64,000 nucleotides of DNA. Origin: Azoarcus sp. DN11. GTDB taxonomy: Bacteria; Pseudomonadota; Gammaproteobacteria; Burkholderiales; Rhodocyclaceae. The translations under genes were made by a program, and so were the position numbers. Numbering within the stretch: the stretch's first letter is position 1; each line of letters opens with the position of its first letter. This document shows positions 9,367-18,227 of the stretch, piece by piece. The notes under the pieces were generated by a model. It saw nothing but the letters and a program-made list of their open reading frames with translations, made no database searches and had not been told where the DNA came from. The stretch lies in NCBI RefSeq assembly GCF_003628555.1, contig NZ_CP021731.1, positions 3,596,001 to 3,660,000 of the forward strand, written 5' to 3'.

Positions 9367-10302
9367 TCAGGTGTGCAGCACCAGCAACAGTGTCGACAAG
9401 CTCAGCGCGGACAGCATCGTGGAAAGGAAGACTGCCGAGGCGGAGGTCGCCAGGCCGGCCTGATAGCGCTGCGCAAATAGATAGGGCGTGACACCGGTCG
9501 GCAAGGCTGCGAGCGTCACGGCGACGGTCGCCCACAGTGCGGGGACCTCGAACACGCGGGTCGCGAGCAGCCAGACGAGTGCGGGATGGACGATGGTCTT
9601 CAGCAGCACGAGCGTCAGGGGCTCACGCAGATTACCGCCCGCCCGGTAGCGGGTGAGCGAGGCGCCGAGGGCGAACAGTGCGCACGGTGGAGCGGCGCTA
9701 CCGAGGCTCTTTGCCACGGCATCCACCGGCCCGGGAAGTGCCACGCCCAGCGTGGCCAGCGTCAGTCCGATGCTCAGCCCCCAGATGATCGGCGTTGCGG
9801 CGATGCTGCGCATGAGGCCGAGCAGAAGCCCAGCGGGCGACTGATTGCCCCCGCGCGCGGTTTCGATCAGCGCTGTCGTCGGTGGCAGCATCACGAGGCT
9901 ATGGACCGCGATCAGCATGAACAGCGGCAGCGCCGCCGACGGACCATAGGCAGTCACGACCAGCGGAATGCCGAGCATTGCGGTATTGGAGAAGCTCGCC
10001 CCCAACCCCAGCACCCCCTGCTCCGCGAGGGTTCGCCCAAACAGCAGCCTGCTGGCAAGCATCGACAGGCCAAACACGGAGAACGCGCCGATGAAATACG
10101 ACAGCAGGTAACCCCACGGCAAGACTTCCGGAAGATCCGTCTGTGCGATCGCGCGAAACAGCATCAGCGGCAGGGCGAAGTTGAACACGAATACGGACAA
10201 GCCGCGGTTCGCCGCCTCGTCGAACAGCCCCGCGCGTGCGGCGAGATAGCCGAGTCCCAGAGTGCCGAACACCGGCAGGATGATTCCTAACACGACTTCC
10301 AT
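9367..10302 (-). CDS. AEC-family (auxin efflux carrier type) transporter
   Basis: A 311-residue inner-membrane carrier with about ten hydrophobic helices in two halves, as in bacterial AEC/MadM-like permeases. Helpful signatures are NFALPLMLFRAI early, GASFSNTAMLGIPL in the first half and ALFALGASL plus TGVTPYLFAQRYQ in the second half. Bacterial members export or exchange organic acids such as malonate or malate; the substrate here is unknown. ATG at 10302 was chosen because the first helix starts at residue 4. It is divergent from the transglycosylase gene, 154 nt away. Confidence 0.85.
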   Translation of the reverse strand: MEVVLGIILPVFGTLGLGYLAARAGLFDEAANRGLSVFVFNFALPLMLFRAIAQTDLPEVLPWGYLLSYFIGAFSVFGLSMLASRLLFGRTLAEQGVLGLGASFSNTAMLGIPLVVTAYGPSAALPLFMLIAVHSLVMLPPTTALIETARGGNQSPAGLLLGLMRSIAATPIIWGLSIGLTLATLGVALPGPVDAVAKSLGSAAPPCALFALGASLTRYRAGGNLREPLTLVLLKTIVHPALVWLLATRVFEVPALWATVAVTLAALPTGVTPYLFAQRYQAGLATSASAVFLSTMLSALSLSTLLLVLHT

Positions 10303-10456
10303 CGAAGGGCTCGCAGGGCGCGCAGCGGGTACAAGCTGCGCTACATTGGCAAAACAGGCAAGAATGCCACAAGTATCTGCGCATCTTGCCTTCGCTCGGC
10401 GAGACGGGCGCAAGGGGAGTACCATCGGCATACTCGTGCCCCGAATCCAGCCAGCG

Positions 10457-11671
10457 ATGAACCTGAAGCCTGCATTTGTCTGCAGCATCCTCACGACCAC
10501 CCTGCTCTCCCTGCCTGCCGCCGCCGACGCTTCGTTCGACCGCTGCATCGGCGATCTGCGCACGGAGGCACAAACCCGCGGCATCAAGCCCGAAACGTTC
10601 GACACCTACGCGAAGGGCCTCGAACCGGATAACTCGGTGCTCGGCCAGCTCGACTCCCAGCCCGAGTTCCGCACGCCGATCTGGGATTACCTGGCGGGAC
10701 TGGTGGACGACGAACGCATCGCCGACGGGCATGCGATGATGCAACGGTGGGCCACGACCCTGCAGGCCGTGGAAACCGCCTACGGCGTCGACGCGGCCAC
10801 GATCGTGGCGGTATGGGGCGTGGAGAGCGACTTCGGCCGAAACATCGGCAAGCGCCCGCTGCTCACCTCGCTCGCCACCCTCTCCTGCCAGGGGCGGAGG
10901 CAGGGTTTCTTTCGCAGCGAGTTTTTCGCAACGCTGCGAATCATCGAGAATGGAGACGTCGACGCGGCCCGCCTGACCGGCTCCTGGGCAGGCGCATTCG
11001 GGCACACGCAGTTCATGCCCTCCACTTTTGCCCGGGTCGCGGTGGACTTCGACGGCGACGGACGGCGCGATCTCGTCGACAGTGTTCCCGACGCCCTCGC
11101 CTCGACCGCGAACTTCCTCGCCAAGGCCGGCTGGATCAGCGGACAGCCCTGGGGCTACGAAGTAACGCTGCCGGCGGGATTCGACGCGTCCCTCGCAGGC
11201 CGGCACAACAAGCGTTCGATCGGCGACTGGATGCGCCTCGGCATCCAGCGCATCGACGGAGTGCCGCTCGAACCCTCAACCACTGCGGCGGCCATCCTGA
11301 TGCCCGCCGGTGAAGGCGGCCCGGCCTTCCTGGTGCTGCAGAACTTCGACGCACTTTACTCGTACAACGCCGCCGAAAGCTACGCGCTCGCCATTGCCCA
11401 CCTGTCGGATCGCCTCCGCGGCGCTGCGGCATTCGTCAGACCGTGGCCGACCGATGACCCCGGACTGTCCCGGGCCGAACGGCGAGAAGTGCAGACCCTT
11501 CTCGCGCGCCTCGGATACCCGGTCGGAGAAATCGACGGGGTCATCGGCAAGATCAGCCGCGAAGCGATCGAGGACGTACAGCGGCAGAACGGGCTGGAAC
11601 CCAGCGGCCGCGCCGGGCGCTACATGCTCGGCGTGCTGCGACGCCTGGCCGGCGCGGGCACAGGGAGTTGA
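10457..11671 (+). CDS. Lytic murein transglycosylase (MltB family) with peptidoglycan-binding domain
   Basis: Periplasmic enzyme that cleaves peptidoglycan glycan strands to 1,6-anhydro products. The 404-residue product has a signal peptide cleaved near AAADA. The SLT_2 catalytic domain has the acid Glu in VWGVESDFGR and the signatures LATLSC and GHTQFMPSTF. The C-terminal 60 residues form a PG_binding_1 domain (EVQTLLARLGYPVGEIDGVI). There is no lipobox, so it is a soluble MltB-like protein rather than the lipoprotein. It has no evident operon partner. Confidence 0.92.
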   Translation: MNLKPAFVCSILTTTLLSLPAAADASFDRCIGDLRTEAQTRGIKPETFDTYAKGLEPDNSVLGQLDSQPEFRTPIWDYLAGLVDDERIADGHAMMQRWATTLQAVETAYGVDAATIVAVWGVESDFGRNIGKRPLLTSLATLSCQGRRQGFFRSEFFATLRIIENGDVDAARLTGSWAGAFGHTQFMPSTFARVAVDFDGDGRRDLVDSVPDALASTANFLAKAGWISGQPWGYEVTLPAGFDASLAGRHNKRSIGDWMRLGIQRIDGVPLEPSTTAAAILMPAGEGGPAFLVLQNFDALYSYNAAESYALAIAHLSDRLRGAAAFVRPWPTDDPGLSRAERREVQTLLARLGYPVGEIDGVIGKISREAIEDVQRQNGLEPSGRAGRYMLGVLRRLAGAGTGS

Positions 11672-11696
11672 CCCCGCGCTTCGCCGCACCGGCGAA

Positions 11697-11970
11697 GCCC
11701 TGATCCGCATCATCGGTTTCACGACCGGCATCGGCGTCCTGATCCTGCTGGGCCAGATTCCGCCGGGCTGGGAATCGAAGCCAAGAGGCATGACATCATC
11801 GAAAAACTCGCCTTCGCCCCATGAGCGGCGGCACGGAAAAGACGGCCGCCATCGTCCTCGCCGCGTTCGTCGCACTGCTGTACGAATTCATCAGCATGTT
11901 GCCCATGGCTTCGCTCGCCGCCGCCCTCCTCCTCACCGCACAACGCCTCATCGAAGTGCATGAAATCCGC
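11697..11970 (+). pseudogene. Decayed SulP-family anion permease remnant
   Basis: Two blocks resemble SulP sulfate/bicarbonate permeases but lie close together and in different frames. The first, from 11697, reads LIRIIGFTTGIGVLILLGQ, like the transmembrane stretch that follows the conserved VLTGF region. After a frame change come GIEAKRHDIIEKLAF-like codons. The second block, from 11821, reads VLAAFVALLYEFISMLP then MASLAAALLLTAQRLIEVHE, like the late helices before the STAS domain. In an intact permease these blocks are separated by roughly 180 residues, so the gene has an internal deletion plus a frameshift, and the STAS domain is lost. The family call is by eye. Confidence 0.55.
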
Positions 11971-12173
11971 ACCGGCATCCGAGCCGGCATCCGGGGCAAC
12001 ATGCCCCAACGCCACCTGAACGAGGGACGCTGCTTTGCGTCCTTCTTTCGTGCTCCGTGCAAAAATTCCTTGGACTCCGCGGGAGGGACGCCTAACGTAT
12101 CCTCAAGGGGCGGATCGTCCAACGACACGCCCCGACCCCGACGCATAGATAGGTTCGGGAGGAGGTGTCGATC

Positions 12174-12380
12174 ATGTCAACCGCCAACTATTACTCCGGC
12201 CCGGGTACGCCGCCGGAGCTTTCCACCGAGGACCGCCGCACGCACGCGGCCCCTCTCTCCGAATCACCGCACCGGAGAATCAACGACACTTGGTTCAACA
12301 AGGTCCGCTGGCCCGCATTTCTAGCGTTCTGGATCGTAATGGGCCTCGCCGCATTCGCCTACCTGTTCGGCAAGATCTGA
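12174..12380 (+). CDS. Small single-span membrane protein, unknown function
   Basis: A 68-residue protein with a polar, Pro/Ser/Thr-rich N-terminal half (about 45 residues) and one hydrophobic C-terminal helix (FLAFWIVMGLAAFAYLFG). It ends Lys-Ile. ATG at 12174 was chosen over the GTG at 12165 because GGAGGAGG sits 8 nt before it. This is one of the strongest ribosome binding sites in the window and the main evidence that the gene is real. I do not recognise the family. Confidence 0.6.
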   Translation: MSTANYYSGPGTPPELSTEDRRTHAAPLSESPHRRINDTWFNKVRWPAFLAFWIVMGLAAFAYLFGKI

Positions 12381-12771
12381 GAAAGGCAGGAGTATCGCCC
12401 GCGCGCGCAGAATCGAAAATCGCGACACTGCGCGCGGGGGTCCGTCACGCGCCCCGGCGCATCAAACGGCAGCGGCAGATTTCGATCCCGGATGACCCGT
12501 TTCATCACTAAGATCGCCGAGCCATCCCGGAACGAGACCTCGGCCTTTTCCCTGCGGCCAGCTTGAGCCAAACGAGCGGCGGGAATATTGTGTACGATGG
12601 CCACGGGGCGCTCATGCCGGCTGAACGGGTAGCCACGGCTCGCTCGGACTTGCCGTTTTCAGCTCCATACGCCCTCCGACTAGACCGCTTTTGCGCCATC
12701 AGCGGGTCTCGATCCCTCTCGAAGGCATCCTCTGGATGAGGCCCGAACCGGGCACACCGACATACTCTTCA
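12381..12771 (+). other. Intergenic stretch before metZ, nothing recognised
   Basis: About 390 bp without a convincing gene. A minus-strand reading of 81 codons (12604-12359) starts MAIVHNIPAARLAQ but has no ribosome binding site or recognisable domain. A short inverted repeat CATCC/GGATG lies near 12727-12738, close to metZ. I could not match it to a SAM or SAH riboswitch. Confidence 0.4.
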
Positions 12772-14019
12772 ATGACACATTCACCAACCGATAGCCGTGT
12801 GCTCCGCACGGACAACGTCCACTCCGATCGCCACTTCGGCGTCGAGCACGGAGGACTCCACAAGCCGATCCACACCTCGGTCCAATACGGTTTCGACCGC
12901 GTCGAGGACTTGATCGGAGCGTTTCAGGGAACCTACAAGGGTGGCTACCAGTACGCGCGCCAAGGCACGCCGACCACGGCCGCTCTCGAGGCCAAGATCA
13001 CCGCGCTGGAGGGCGGCGTGGGAACGGTATGCTTCGCAACCGGAATGGGGGCGATTGCGGCGACCGTGCTCACGCTTCTGCGCGCGGGCGACCATCTCGT
13101 GGCGAGCCGGTACATTTTCGGCAACACGAACAGCCTGCTCGGCACCATCGAGGGCTTGGGAGTCGCCGTCGACAAGGTCGACGCCTGCTCCGTCGAGACC
13201 GTCGCCGCGGCGATCCGTCCTGAAACCCGCATGGTATTCGTCGAAACCATCGCCAATCCACGCACACAGGTCGCCGATCTCGCGGCCATCGGAAAGTTGT
13301 GCAGCGAGCGCGGACTCATCTATGTGGTTGACAACACCATCACCTCGCCGGCGCTGTTCCAGCCGCGCACGGTCGGCGCGAGCCTGGTGATCAACTCGCT
13401 GACCAAGACCATTGCCGGTCACGGCGAAGCACTCGGCGGTGCCGTCACGGACACCGGACTGTTCGACTGGTCACTCAACCCGAACATTTTCCCGTCCTAT
13501 CGCAAGGGCGATCCCAAAGGCTGGGGGCTGCTGCAGATCCGCAAGAAAGGCCTGCGCGACATGGGCGGCACGATGTGCTCGGACCAGGCACATCGGATCA
13601 GCGTCGGCAGCGAGACCCTGGCACTGCGCGTAAGGCAGACGAGCAGCACGGCGCTCGCCTTGGCACACTGGCTCGAGGGCCACCCGAAAGTTCAAGCGGT
13701 CCACTACCCTTTCCTGCCCTCACACGCCGAACACGAGCGTGCAAGGAGCCTCTTCGCCGCCGGTTCGTGGCTGTTCAGCTTCGAACTGCGTGACCCGTCG
13801 TCGATGGTCGACGTGCTCAACCGCCTAACCCTGCCGATCAAGGCCACAGGTCTTGGCGATACGCGCACCTTGATCATTCCGGTGGCACCGACCATCTTCT
13901 GGGAGGCCGGACCGGCGGTACGCGCGGCAATGGGCATTGCCGAAGGTTTGATCCGCGTGTCGATCGGTCTCGAAGACGAAGCCGATCTGATCTCGGACTT
14001 CGATCGCGCCCTCGGGTAA
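12772..14019 (+). CDS. metZ: O-succinylhomoserine sulfhydrylase-type PLP enzyme
   Basis: Cys/Met metabolism PLP-dependent enzyme of the cystathionine gamma-synthase fold, 415 residues. It probably joins sulfide to an activated homoserine to give homocysteine. Seen motifs are YQYARQGTPT near residue 60, the CFATGMGAI loop, VDNTITSP and the Schiff-base lysine in SLTKTIAGHG near residue 205. The retained-substrate end ARTLI-like loop reads GDTRTLIIPV, followed by IRVSIGLED. The sulfhydrylase call is preferred over cystathionine gamma-synthase or beta-lyase because of the long DWSLNPNIFPSYRKGDPKGW insertion typical of this betaproteobacterial group. Substrate choice (O-succinyl or O-acetyl) is inferred. 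Confidence 0.82.
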   Translation: MTHSPTDSRVLRTDNVHSDRHFGVEHGGLHKPIHTSVQYGFDRVEDLIGAFQGTYKGGYQYARQGTPTTAALEAKITALEGGVGTVCFATGMGAIAATVLTLLRAGDHLVASRYIFGNTNSLLGTIEGLGVAVDKVDACSVETVAAAIRPETRMVFVETIANPRTQVADLAAIGKLCSERGLIYVVDNTITSPALFQPRTVGASLVINSLTKTIAGHGEALGGAVTDTGLFDWSLNPNIFPSYRKGDPKGWGLLQIRKKGLRDMGGTMCSDQAHRISVGSETLALRVRQTSSTALALAHWLEGHPKVQAVHYPFLPSHAEHERARSLFAAGSWLFSFELRDPSSMVDVLNRLTLPIKATGLGDTRTLIIPVAPTIFWEAGPAVRAAMGIAEGLIRVSIGLEDEADLISDFDRALG

Positions 14020-14155
14020 GGGCATCCGCTCCGCGCAAAATTTCAGCCAGAAGCGACTGGCCCGGCCCATGCGGCTGAAAGACCGGCCCACCGCGACTCC
14101 CCCTGCACGGCGGGCGCTACCGTTCGACAACGGCAACGCACGCCATTCCGCGCCC

Positions 14156-14935
14156 TTACTGCATGTGCCAGCCGTGGCTGACGACGAACGACTGGCCGGT
14201 CAGGGCCCCGTTCGGGAAGGCCGCCAGGAACAGGGCGGTCTGCGCCACGTCGTCGGTGGCAGTGAATACTCCGTCGACGGTGTCGCTGAGCATGATGTTC
14301 TTGACCACCTCGGCTTCGCTGATCCCGAGTTCCTTCGCCTGCTCGGGAATCTGCTTGGCGACCAGCGGAGTGCGCACGAAACCCGGACAGATCACATGCG
14401 AATGCACGTTGTGCTCCGCCCCTTCCTTGGCAAGCACGCGCGACAGGCCGAGCAAGGCGTGTTTGGCGGCGCAATAGGCCGATTTGAGCTTCGACCCTTC
14501 GTGCGAATGCACCGAACCCATGTAGATCACCTTGCCTCCGCGGTTGTTCGGGTACATGTACTGCAGCGCCGCCTTGGTGGTGAGAAAGGCGCCGTCCACA
14601 TGGATGGCCTGCATCTTCTTCCAGTCGGCGAAGGTGTAGTCGACAATCGGATTGACGATCTGGATCCCGGCATTCGACACCAGGATATCGAGCGCACCGA
14701 ACGCATCGACCACCGCCTTGGTCCCCGCATTGACCGCGTCCTCGTTGGTGACGTCCATCGCCACGCCCATCGCACGGCCGCCATCGGCCTTGATCTCTTC
14801 GGCGGTCTGCTGCGCGGCGGCCAGGTTGATGTCGGCGATCGCCACGGCCGCGCCGGCCTTGGCATAGACGAACGCGATTTCCTTGCCGATGCCGCTCGCG
14901 GCACCGGTGATGAGGGCAACTTTTCCATTCAACAT
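14156..14935 (-). CDS. bdhA: D-3-hydroxybutyrate dehydrogenase
   Basis: NAD-dependent short-chain dehydrogenase that oxidises (R)-3-hydroxybutyrate to acetoacetate during PHB use. The 259-residue product has GAASGIGK at the N-terminus, NAGIQ near residue 88, the [19 protein letters not shown] active-site segment and the family end GWHMQ. ATG at 14935 was chosen; the 16 extra upstream codons are not conserved. It follows, on the same strand, the remnant of acetoacetate decarboxylase and the reductase-patatin fusion, which together form a PHB or ketone-body mobilisation cluster. Confidence 0.93.
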   Translation of the reverse strand: MLNGKVALITGAASGIGKEIAFVYAKAGAAVAIADINLAAAQQTAEEIKADGGRAMGVAMDVTNEDAVNAGTKAVVDAFGALDILVSNAGIQIVNPIVDYTFADWKKMQAIHVDGAFLTTKAALQYMYPNNRGGKVIYMGSVHSHEGSKLKSAYCAAKHALLGLSRVLAKEGAEHNVHSHVICPGFVRTPLVAKQIPEQAKELGISEAEVVKNIMLSDTVDGVFTATDDVAQTALFLAAFPNGALTGQSFVVSHGWHMQ

Positions 14936-14954
14936 GGTGGGGCTCCTTGTTGTT

Positions 14955-15130
14955 TCAGCCAGGATAATCGAAGACCACTTCACCCAGCCCGAGGTTCAGG
15001 CCAGCCTGGCGGCAGGCTTGGTAACGGACGATGAAATATTCGCGGTTGGTGAAGCGGTAGGGCCCGACCCGGAACGCCGGACCGGTGAGCGGCATCGCGA
15101 GCCCTGCTCGCGGATCGTTTCAATCTTCAT
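14955..15130 (-). pseudogene. Acetoacetate decarboxylase remnant (adc), frameshifted and internally deleted
   Basis: The start is intact: an AGAGGAGAG ribosome binding site and ATG at 15130, reading MKIETIREQG. A single-base change after about codon 11 shifts the frame into MPLTGPAFRVGPYRF then TNREYFIVRYQ, the typical N-terminus of acetoacetate decarboxylase. The frame then jumps directly to [14 protein letters not shown] and stop, which matches the C-terminal end of the family (GxVVxDY). About 200 central residues, including the catalytic lysine region, are missing. The product cannot be active. Its position between the patatin gene and bdhA fits the intact three-gene cluster known in other betaproteobacteria. 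Confidence 0.75.
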
Positions 15131-15207
15131 GCAAACGGCTCTCCTCTGTTGGTTGCTGCCGAACAATCGCCGGCGTGCCGGCGTCGTTTCGTGAACCGGT
15201 GCCCAGC

Positions 15208-17448
15208 TCACAGCCCCAGGGCCTTGCGAGTCATGCCGTAGCCCGACTCGATCAGCTGGTCGATGGTCAGCCGCGAGAAGTCGTAATCCTTCGACGACGG
15301 CTCGTCTTCGCTGTCTTCGCGGATGATGCGGGTGATCGTCATCGGGGCGTCCTCGCCCATCAACGCAATGAAGCGCGGGCGATGGCGGATGCGCTCGGCG
15401 GTGGCGGCCGGCAGTTCGGCGACGATTTCATCGACCAGCCTGCGGAAATCGTTCACCAGTTCGCGGGTGCTCAAATCGCTGCGAACGCGTTCGCAGTAAA
15501 GGATCTCGCTCTGCCTGGCCATGGCTTCCACCAGGTTGGCGGGCATGGCATTCCGCTTGCCGGGAAACAGGTCGATGATGAAGACGCGCTTGCCGGCGGA
15601 GCCGCAACGTTGCACCACCAGGTCCAGCGGCGAGTTGCTCACGATGCCGCCATCCCAGTAATGCTTGCCGTCGATCGTCGTCCACGGGAAGCCGAGCGGC
15701 AGACTGCCGCTGGCGATGATGTGCGCGGGCGTCAGGTCGTCCACGTAACTGTCGAAAACGACGAGTTCGCTGGTCTGCACGTCGACCGCACTCACCATGA
15801 GCCGGGTCGGGCTGGACCTGAGCTTGCTGAAGTCGACGTACTTTTCGAGCAGCTTGACGGCCGGCGCGGTGTCGTAGAGGCTGAACCAGCGGTTCGGCAA
15901 CTGCTCCGGGCTGAGCATCGGCAGGAACCAGCGCGGCTGGAAAAATTGGGGCACCCCGAACAGCGCGATCTGCCCGCAGGCGATCTGCCGCCGCAGATTT
16001 TCGTCCGGCAGGGCCGGCGTGGCGGTGGCCAGGTCATTCCAGAAGGCAGTCAGCGCTGCCGCGGCGTGGTCGGGATTGCCGGCGATGATGGCGCCATTGA
16101 ACGCGCCGATCGACACGCCGGCGACCACATCCGGACGGACGTCGGACTCCTCCAGCGCCCGAACTGCGCCGCACTCAAATGCGCCGAAGGCGCCGCCGCC
16201 CTGCAGGATGTAGATGGTCTGGTTGGGGATGTGGCACAGCGTGTAGTCCGGATCGGACAGGCGTGCCCTGCTGGACTTGAGGTTCACCCGGTTTTTGATG
16301 AGCAGCTCCGTCACCTTCATCTCTTCCGTCGGCCGCCCGAACGAGAACAGCGCGCGCGGCACGTCGTGCCGCAGGAAGAAGGACGCGAAGGATCTGGACT
16401 GCAGCGATCCGCGCTCGATCTTTTCATCGCCGGCTTCGAATTGACCGAGCAGGTTGAAGCTCAGATCGAACATCTCGCTGTAGAAATAGGTGACTTCGTC
16501 GTAAGACACGCGCTGGTCAAGCATGTTGCGGGCCGCGATGCGGCCCTGCCGGATAGCGTTGTCCCAATGTTCGACGCGGCGCTGACGGCTGAAGATGGGG
16601 TCGAAAAAATTGGCCACGTCGCCGGCAGCAAAGACCCCGGGCTGGCTTGTCCGCAGGAAGCGATCGACGACGATGCCGTTGTCTACCGCGATGCCGCTGC
16701 CCTCGAGGAAGCCGGTTTCCGGCGCCACGCCTGCGCCGATGACCACCATGTCGCAGGCGACCGTTCTGCCGCCCTGCGTCACCACGGCCTCGACCGCCGT
16801 TTTACCGCGGATTGCCGCCGGGCTATCGCCGACGATGACTTCAACCCCGTGCTTGGCAAAGCCGCGCCGGAAGAAGGCGGAAACCTCCGGCATGTGGAGC
16901 TTCCCGAGCAATTCGCTGCGTTCGAGCAGCGTAACCTCGATACCCTTTTGCCGTAGCGAAGCCGCGGCCTCCAGGCCGATGAAGCTGCCGCCGATCACGA
17001 CGGCCCGCCTCGCCGTTTGCGCACCCCCACGGATCGCTTCGGCATCCTCCAGCGAGCGCAGATAAAAAACGCCGGGCAGCGCCGCCCCGGGCAGCGACAG
17101 GCGCCTCGGTGATGCCCCGGTGGCGATGAGCAGGCGCTTGTAGTGGATATCCGCGCCCGGCCGGGTGTGGACCATCTGCCCCGCGGGATCGATGGCGGAA
17201 ACGGGGGTGCCGAGAAGCAGTTCGACTCCCAGCTCGCGGTATTGGTCCTTGCTGAGCACCAGCGTGGGCGGCGGCGCCTGCTCGGCCGTGAGGGCGCTCT
17301 TCGACAGCGGTGGCCGGTGGTAGGGGAGATGCGGCTCGGCGGCGAGCAGGAGGATGCTTCCCTTCGCGCCTTCGGTCCGCAAGGTTTCCACCGCGGTGGC
17401 GCCGGCCAGGCCACCGCCGACGACGACGAAATCAAAGTTCTTTGTCAT
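15208..17448 (-). CDS. Fusion: FAD-dependent NAD(P)H:ferredoxin-type reductase plus patatin-like phospholipase
   Basis: A 746-residue two-domain protein. Residues 1-400 form a pyridine-nucleotide disulfide oxidoreductase of the ferredoxin/rubredoxin reductase type: FAD motif GGGLAGA at 11-17, PYHRPPLSK at 42-50, NAD motif VIGGSFIGLEAA at 151-162, second FAD motif [10 protein letters not shown] at 271-280 and a reductase C-terminal domain to about 400. Residues 410-746 form a patatin domain: QGGGAFGAFECG at 416-427, nucleophile Ser446 in GVSIGA and Asp599 in DGG. The frame is continuous, with no start site at the junction. It leads the adc-remnant/bdhA row, so PHB or acyl-ester turnover is plausible. 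How the redox domain serves the hydrolase is unknown. Confidence 0.85.
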   Translation of the reverse strand: MTKNFDFVVVGGGLAGATAVETLRTEGAKGSILLLAAEPHLPYHRPPLSKSALTAEQAPPPTLVLSKDQYRELGVELLLGTPVSAIDPAGQMVHTRPGADIHYKRLLIATGASPRRLSLPGAALPGVFYLRSLEDAEAIRGGAQTARRAVVIGGSFIGLEAAASLRQKGIEVTLLERSELLGKLHMPEVSAFFRRGFAKHGVEVIVGDSPAAIRGKTAVEAVVTQGGRTVACDMVVIGAGVAPETGFLEGSGIAVDNGIVVDRFLRTSQPGVFAAGDVANFFDPIFSRQRRVEHWDNAIRQGRIAARNMLDQRVSYDEVTYFYSEMFDLSFNLLGQFEAGDEKIERGSLQSRSFASFFLRHDVPRALFSFGRPTEEMKVTELLIKNRVNLKSSRARLSDPDYTLCHIPNQTIYILQGGGAFGAFECGAVRALEESDVRPDVVAGVSIGAFNGAIIAGNPDHAAAALTAFWNDLATATPALPDENLRRQIACGQIALFGVPQFFQPRWFLPMLSPEQLPNRWFSLYDTAPAVKLLEKYVDFSKLRSSPTRLMVSAVDVQTSELVVFDSYVDDLTPAHIIASGSLPLGFPWTTIDGKHYWDGGIVSNSPLDLVVQRCGSAGKRVFIIDLFPGKRNAMPANLVEAMARQSEILYCERVRSDLSTRELVNDFRRLVDEIVAELPAATAERIRHRPRFIALMGEDAPMTITRIIREDSEDEPSSKDYDFSRLTIDQLIESGYGMTRKALGL

Positions 17449-18011
17449 GTTCCGGTTTCCGATGTCGGTTCGGGCACTTCATCGCGATGATGACACCATG
17501 GCGCGGTGCCGGCATCCCGAGGCGGGCACACGCGGCAAGGAGACGGGGATGGAGGCGTGGACCGGAGGTCGGCCGCACATTGAAGGGCAATGTCGCATAT
17601 TCAGATAAGCGGGCTGGCCATCCGGGGGCACGCCCTGGTCGAGCCCGGCACCGGGCGCGGCGTCGACGGCTTGGCCAGGACTGCCTCCAACGTCATGACG
17701 GACTTTCGGTCTGGATGCCCCCGAGTGCAGCGCAAGCATGTCGTCCGGTGCGTCACGCTATCAGGGCGCGCCGCTGTTCTTGTGCCGACTGAAGTCAATT
17801 TAGTCGGCCATGTCCGGAAAGCAAAAAACACTGATACGACACTATGTTAATAATATTTCATAAATAGCGGCGTCGTTGCACTCCACGCATGGCTTGTCTA
17901 TCTTTCAGTCACTGCAGCGAGGGGAACCGTGACGCTTCGGCGTACGGCAGTTGCGGGGCGTGGTGACTTGCGGTTAGCGCGTCATCCCGTGCAAGAGGCA
18001 GGAGTAGTGAC
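17449..18011 (+). other. Intergenic region with AT-rich core
   Basis: About 560 bp between the divergent fusion gene and a small reading frame. The stretch 17815-17895 is much more AT-rich than its surroundings and contains TTAATAATATTTCATAAAT, a plausible promoter or regulator site. A 7-bp inverted repeat GCCGACT/AGTCGGC lies at 17784-17808. No gene was recognised on either strand. Confidence 0.4.
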
Positions 18012-18188
18012 ATGGACGCCCGCGTTGATGATCACGGCCACCCGATGTGCCAGGGGTACGACCCGGTGGGACGCGGCCTGCTTGTCGGTTTGGTTGAAGC
18101 CCACGTCACTTCCCTGATCTCCTGGGCGCTTGCGCGGCCGATGACGGGAATCGCGGCGCCTTTTTTGCAGGGTCCGCCCTCGAAATGA
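18012..18188 (+). CDS. Possible small protein, 58 residues
   Basis: ATG at 18012 follows an AGGAG site at good spacing (7 nt). The product starts MDARVDDHGHPMCQGYDP and ends APFLQGPPSK. The middle, GLLVGLVEAHVTSLISWALA, is mildly hydrophobic. It lies 39 nt before an FMN reductase gene and may be cotranscribed with it. I do not recognise a family. It could be a chance reading frame; the ribosome binding site and position are the only support. Confidence 0.35.
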   Translation: MDARVDDHGHPMCQGYDPVGRGLLVGLVEAHVTSLISWALARPMTGIAAPFLQGPPSK

Positions 18189-18227
18189 GGTCGGATTATT
18201 GCCACACCGCGGATCAAGGAGACTCTC

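Noticed and set aside
12359..12604. 81-codon minus-strand reading frame before metZ
   Set aside because: It overlaps the end of the better supported small membrane protein gene and lacks a ribosome binding site or recognised family.
17784..17808. 7-bp inverted repeat GCCGACT/AGTCGGC upstream of the small ORF and FMN reductase
   Set aside because: No T-run for termination and no regulator gene nearby; one such repeat per several hundred bases is expected by chance.
17590..17850. 86-codon plus-strand reading frame in the AT-rich intergenic region
   Set aside because: No ribosome binding site, no hydrophobic or domain signature, and it crosses from GC-rich into AT-rich sequence with changing codon use.
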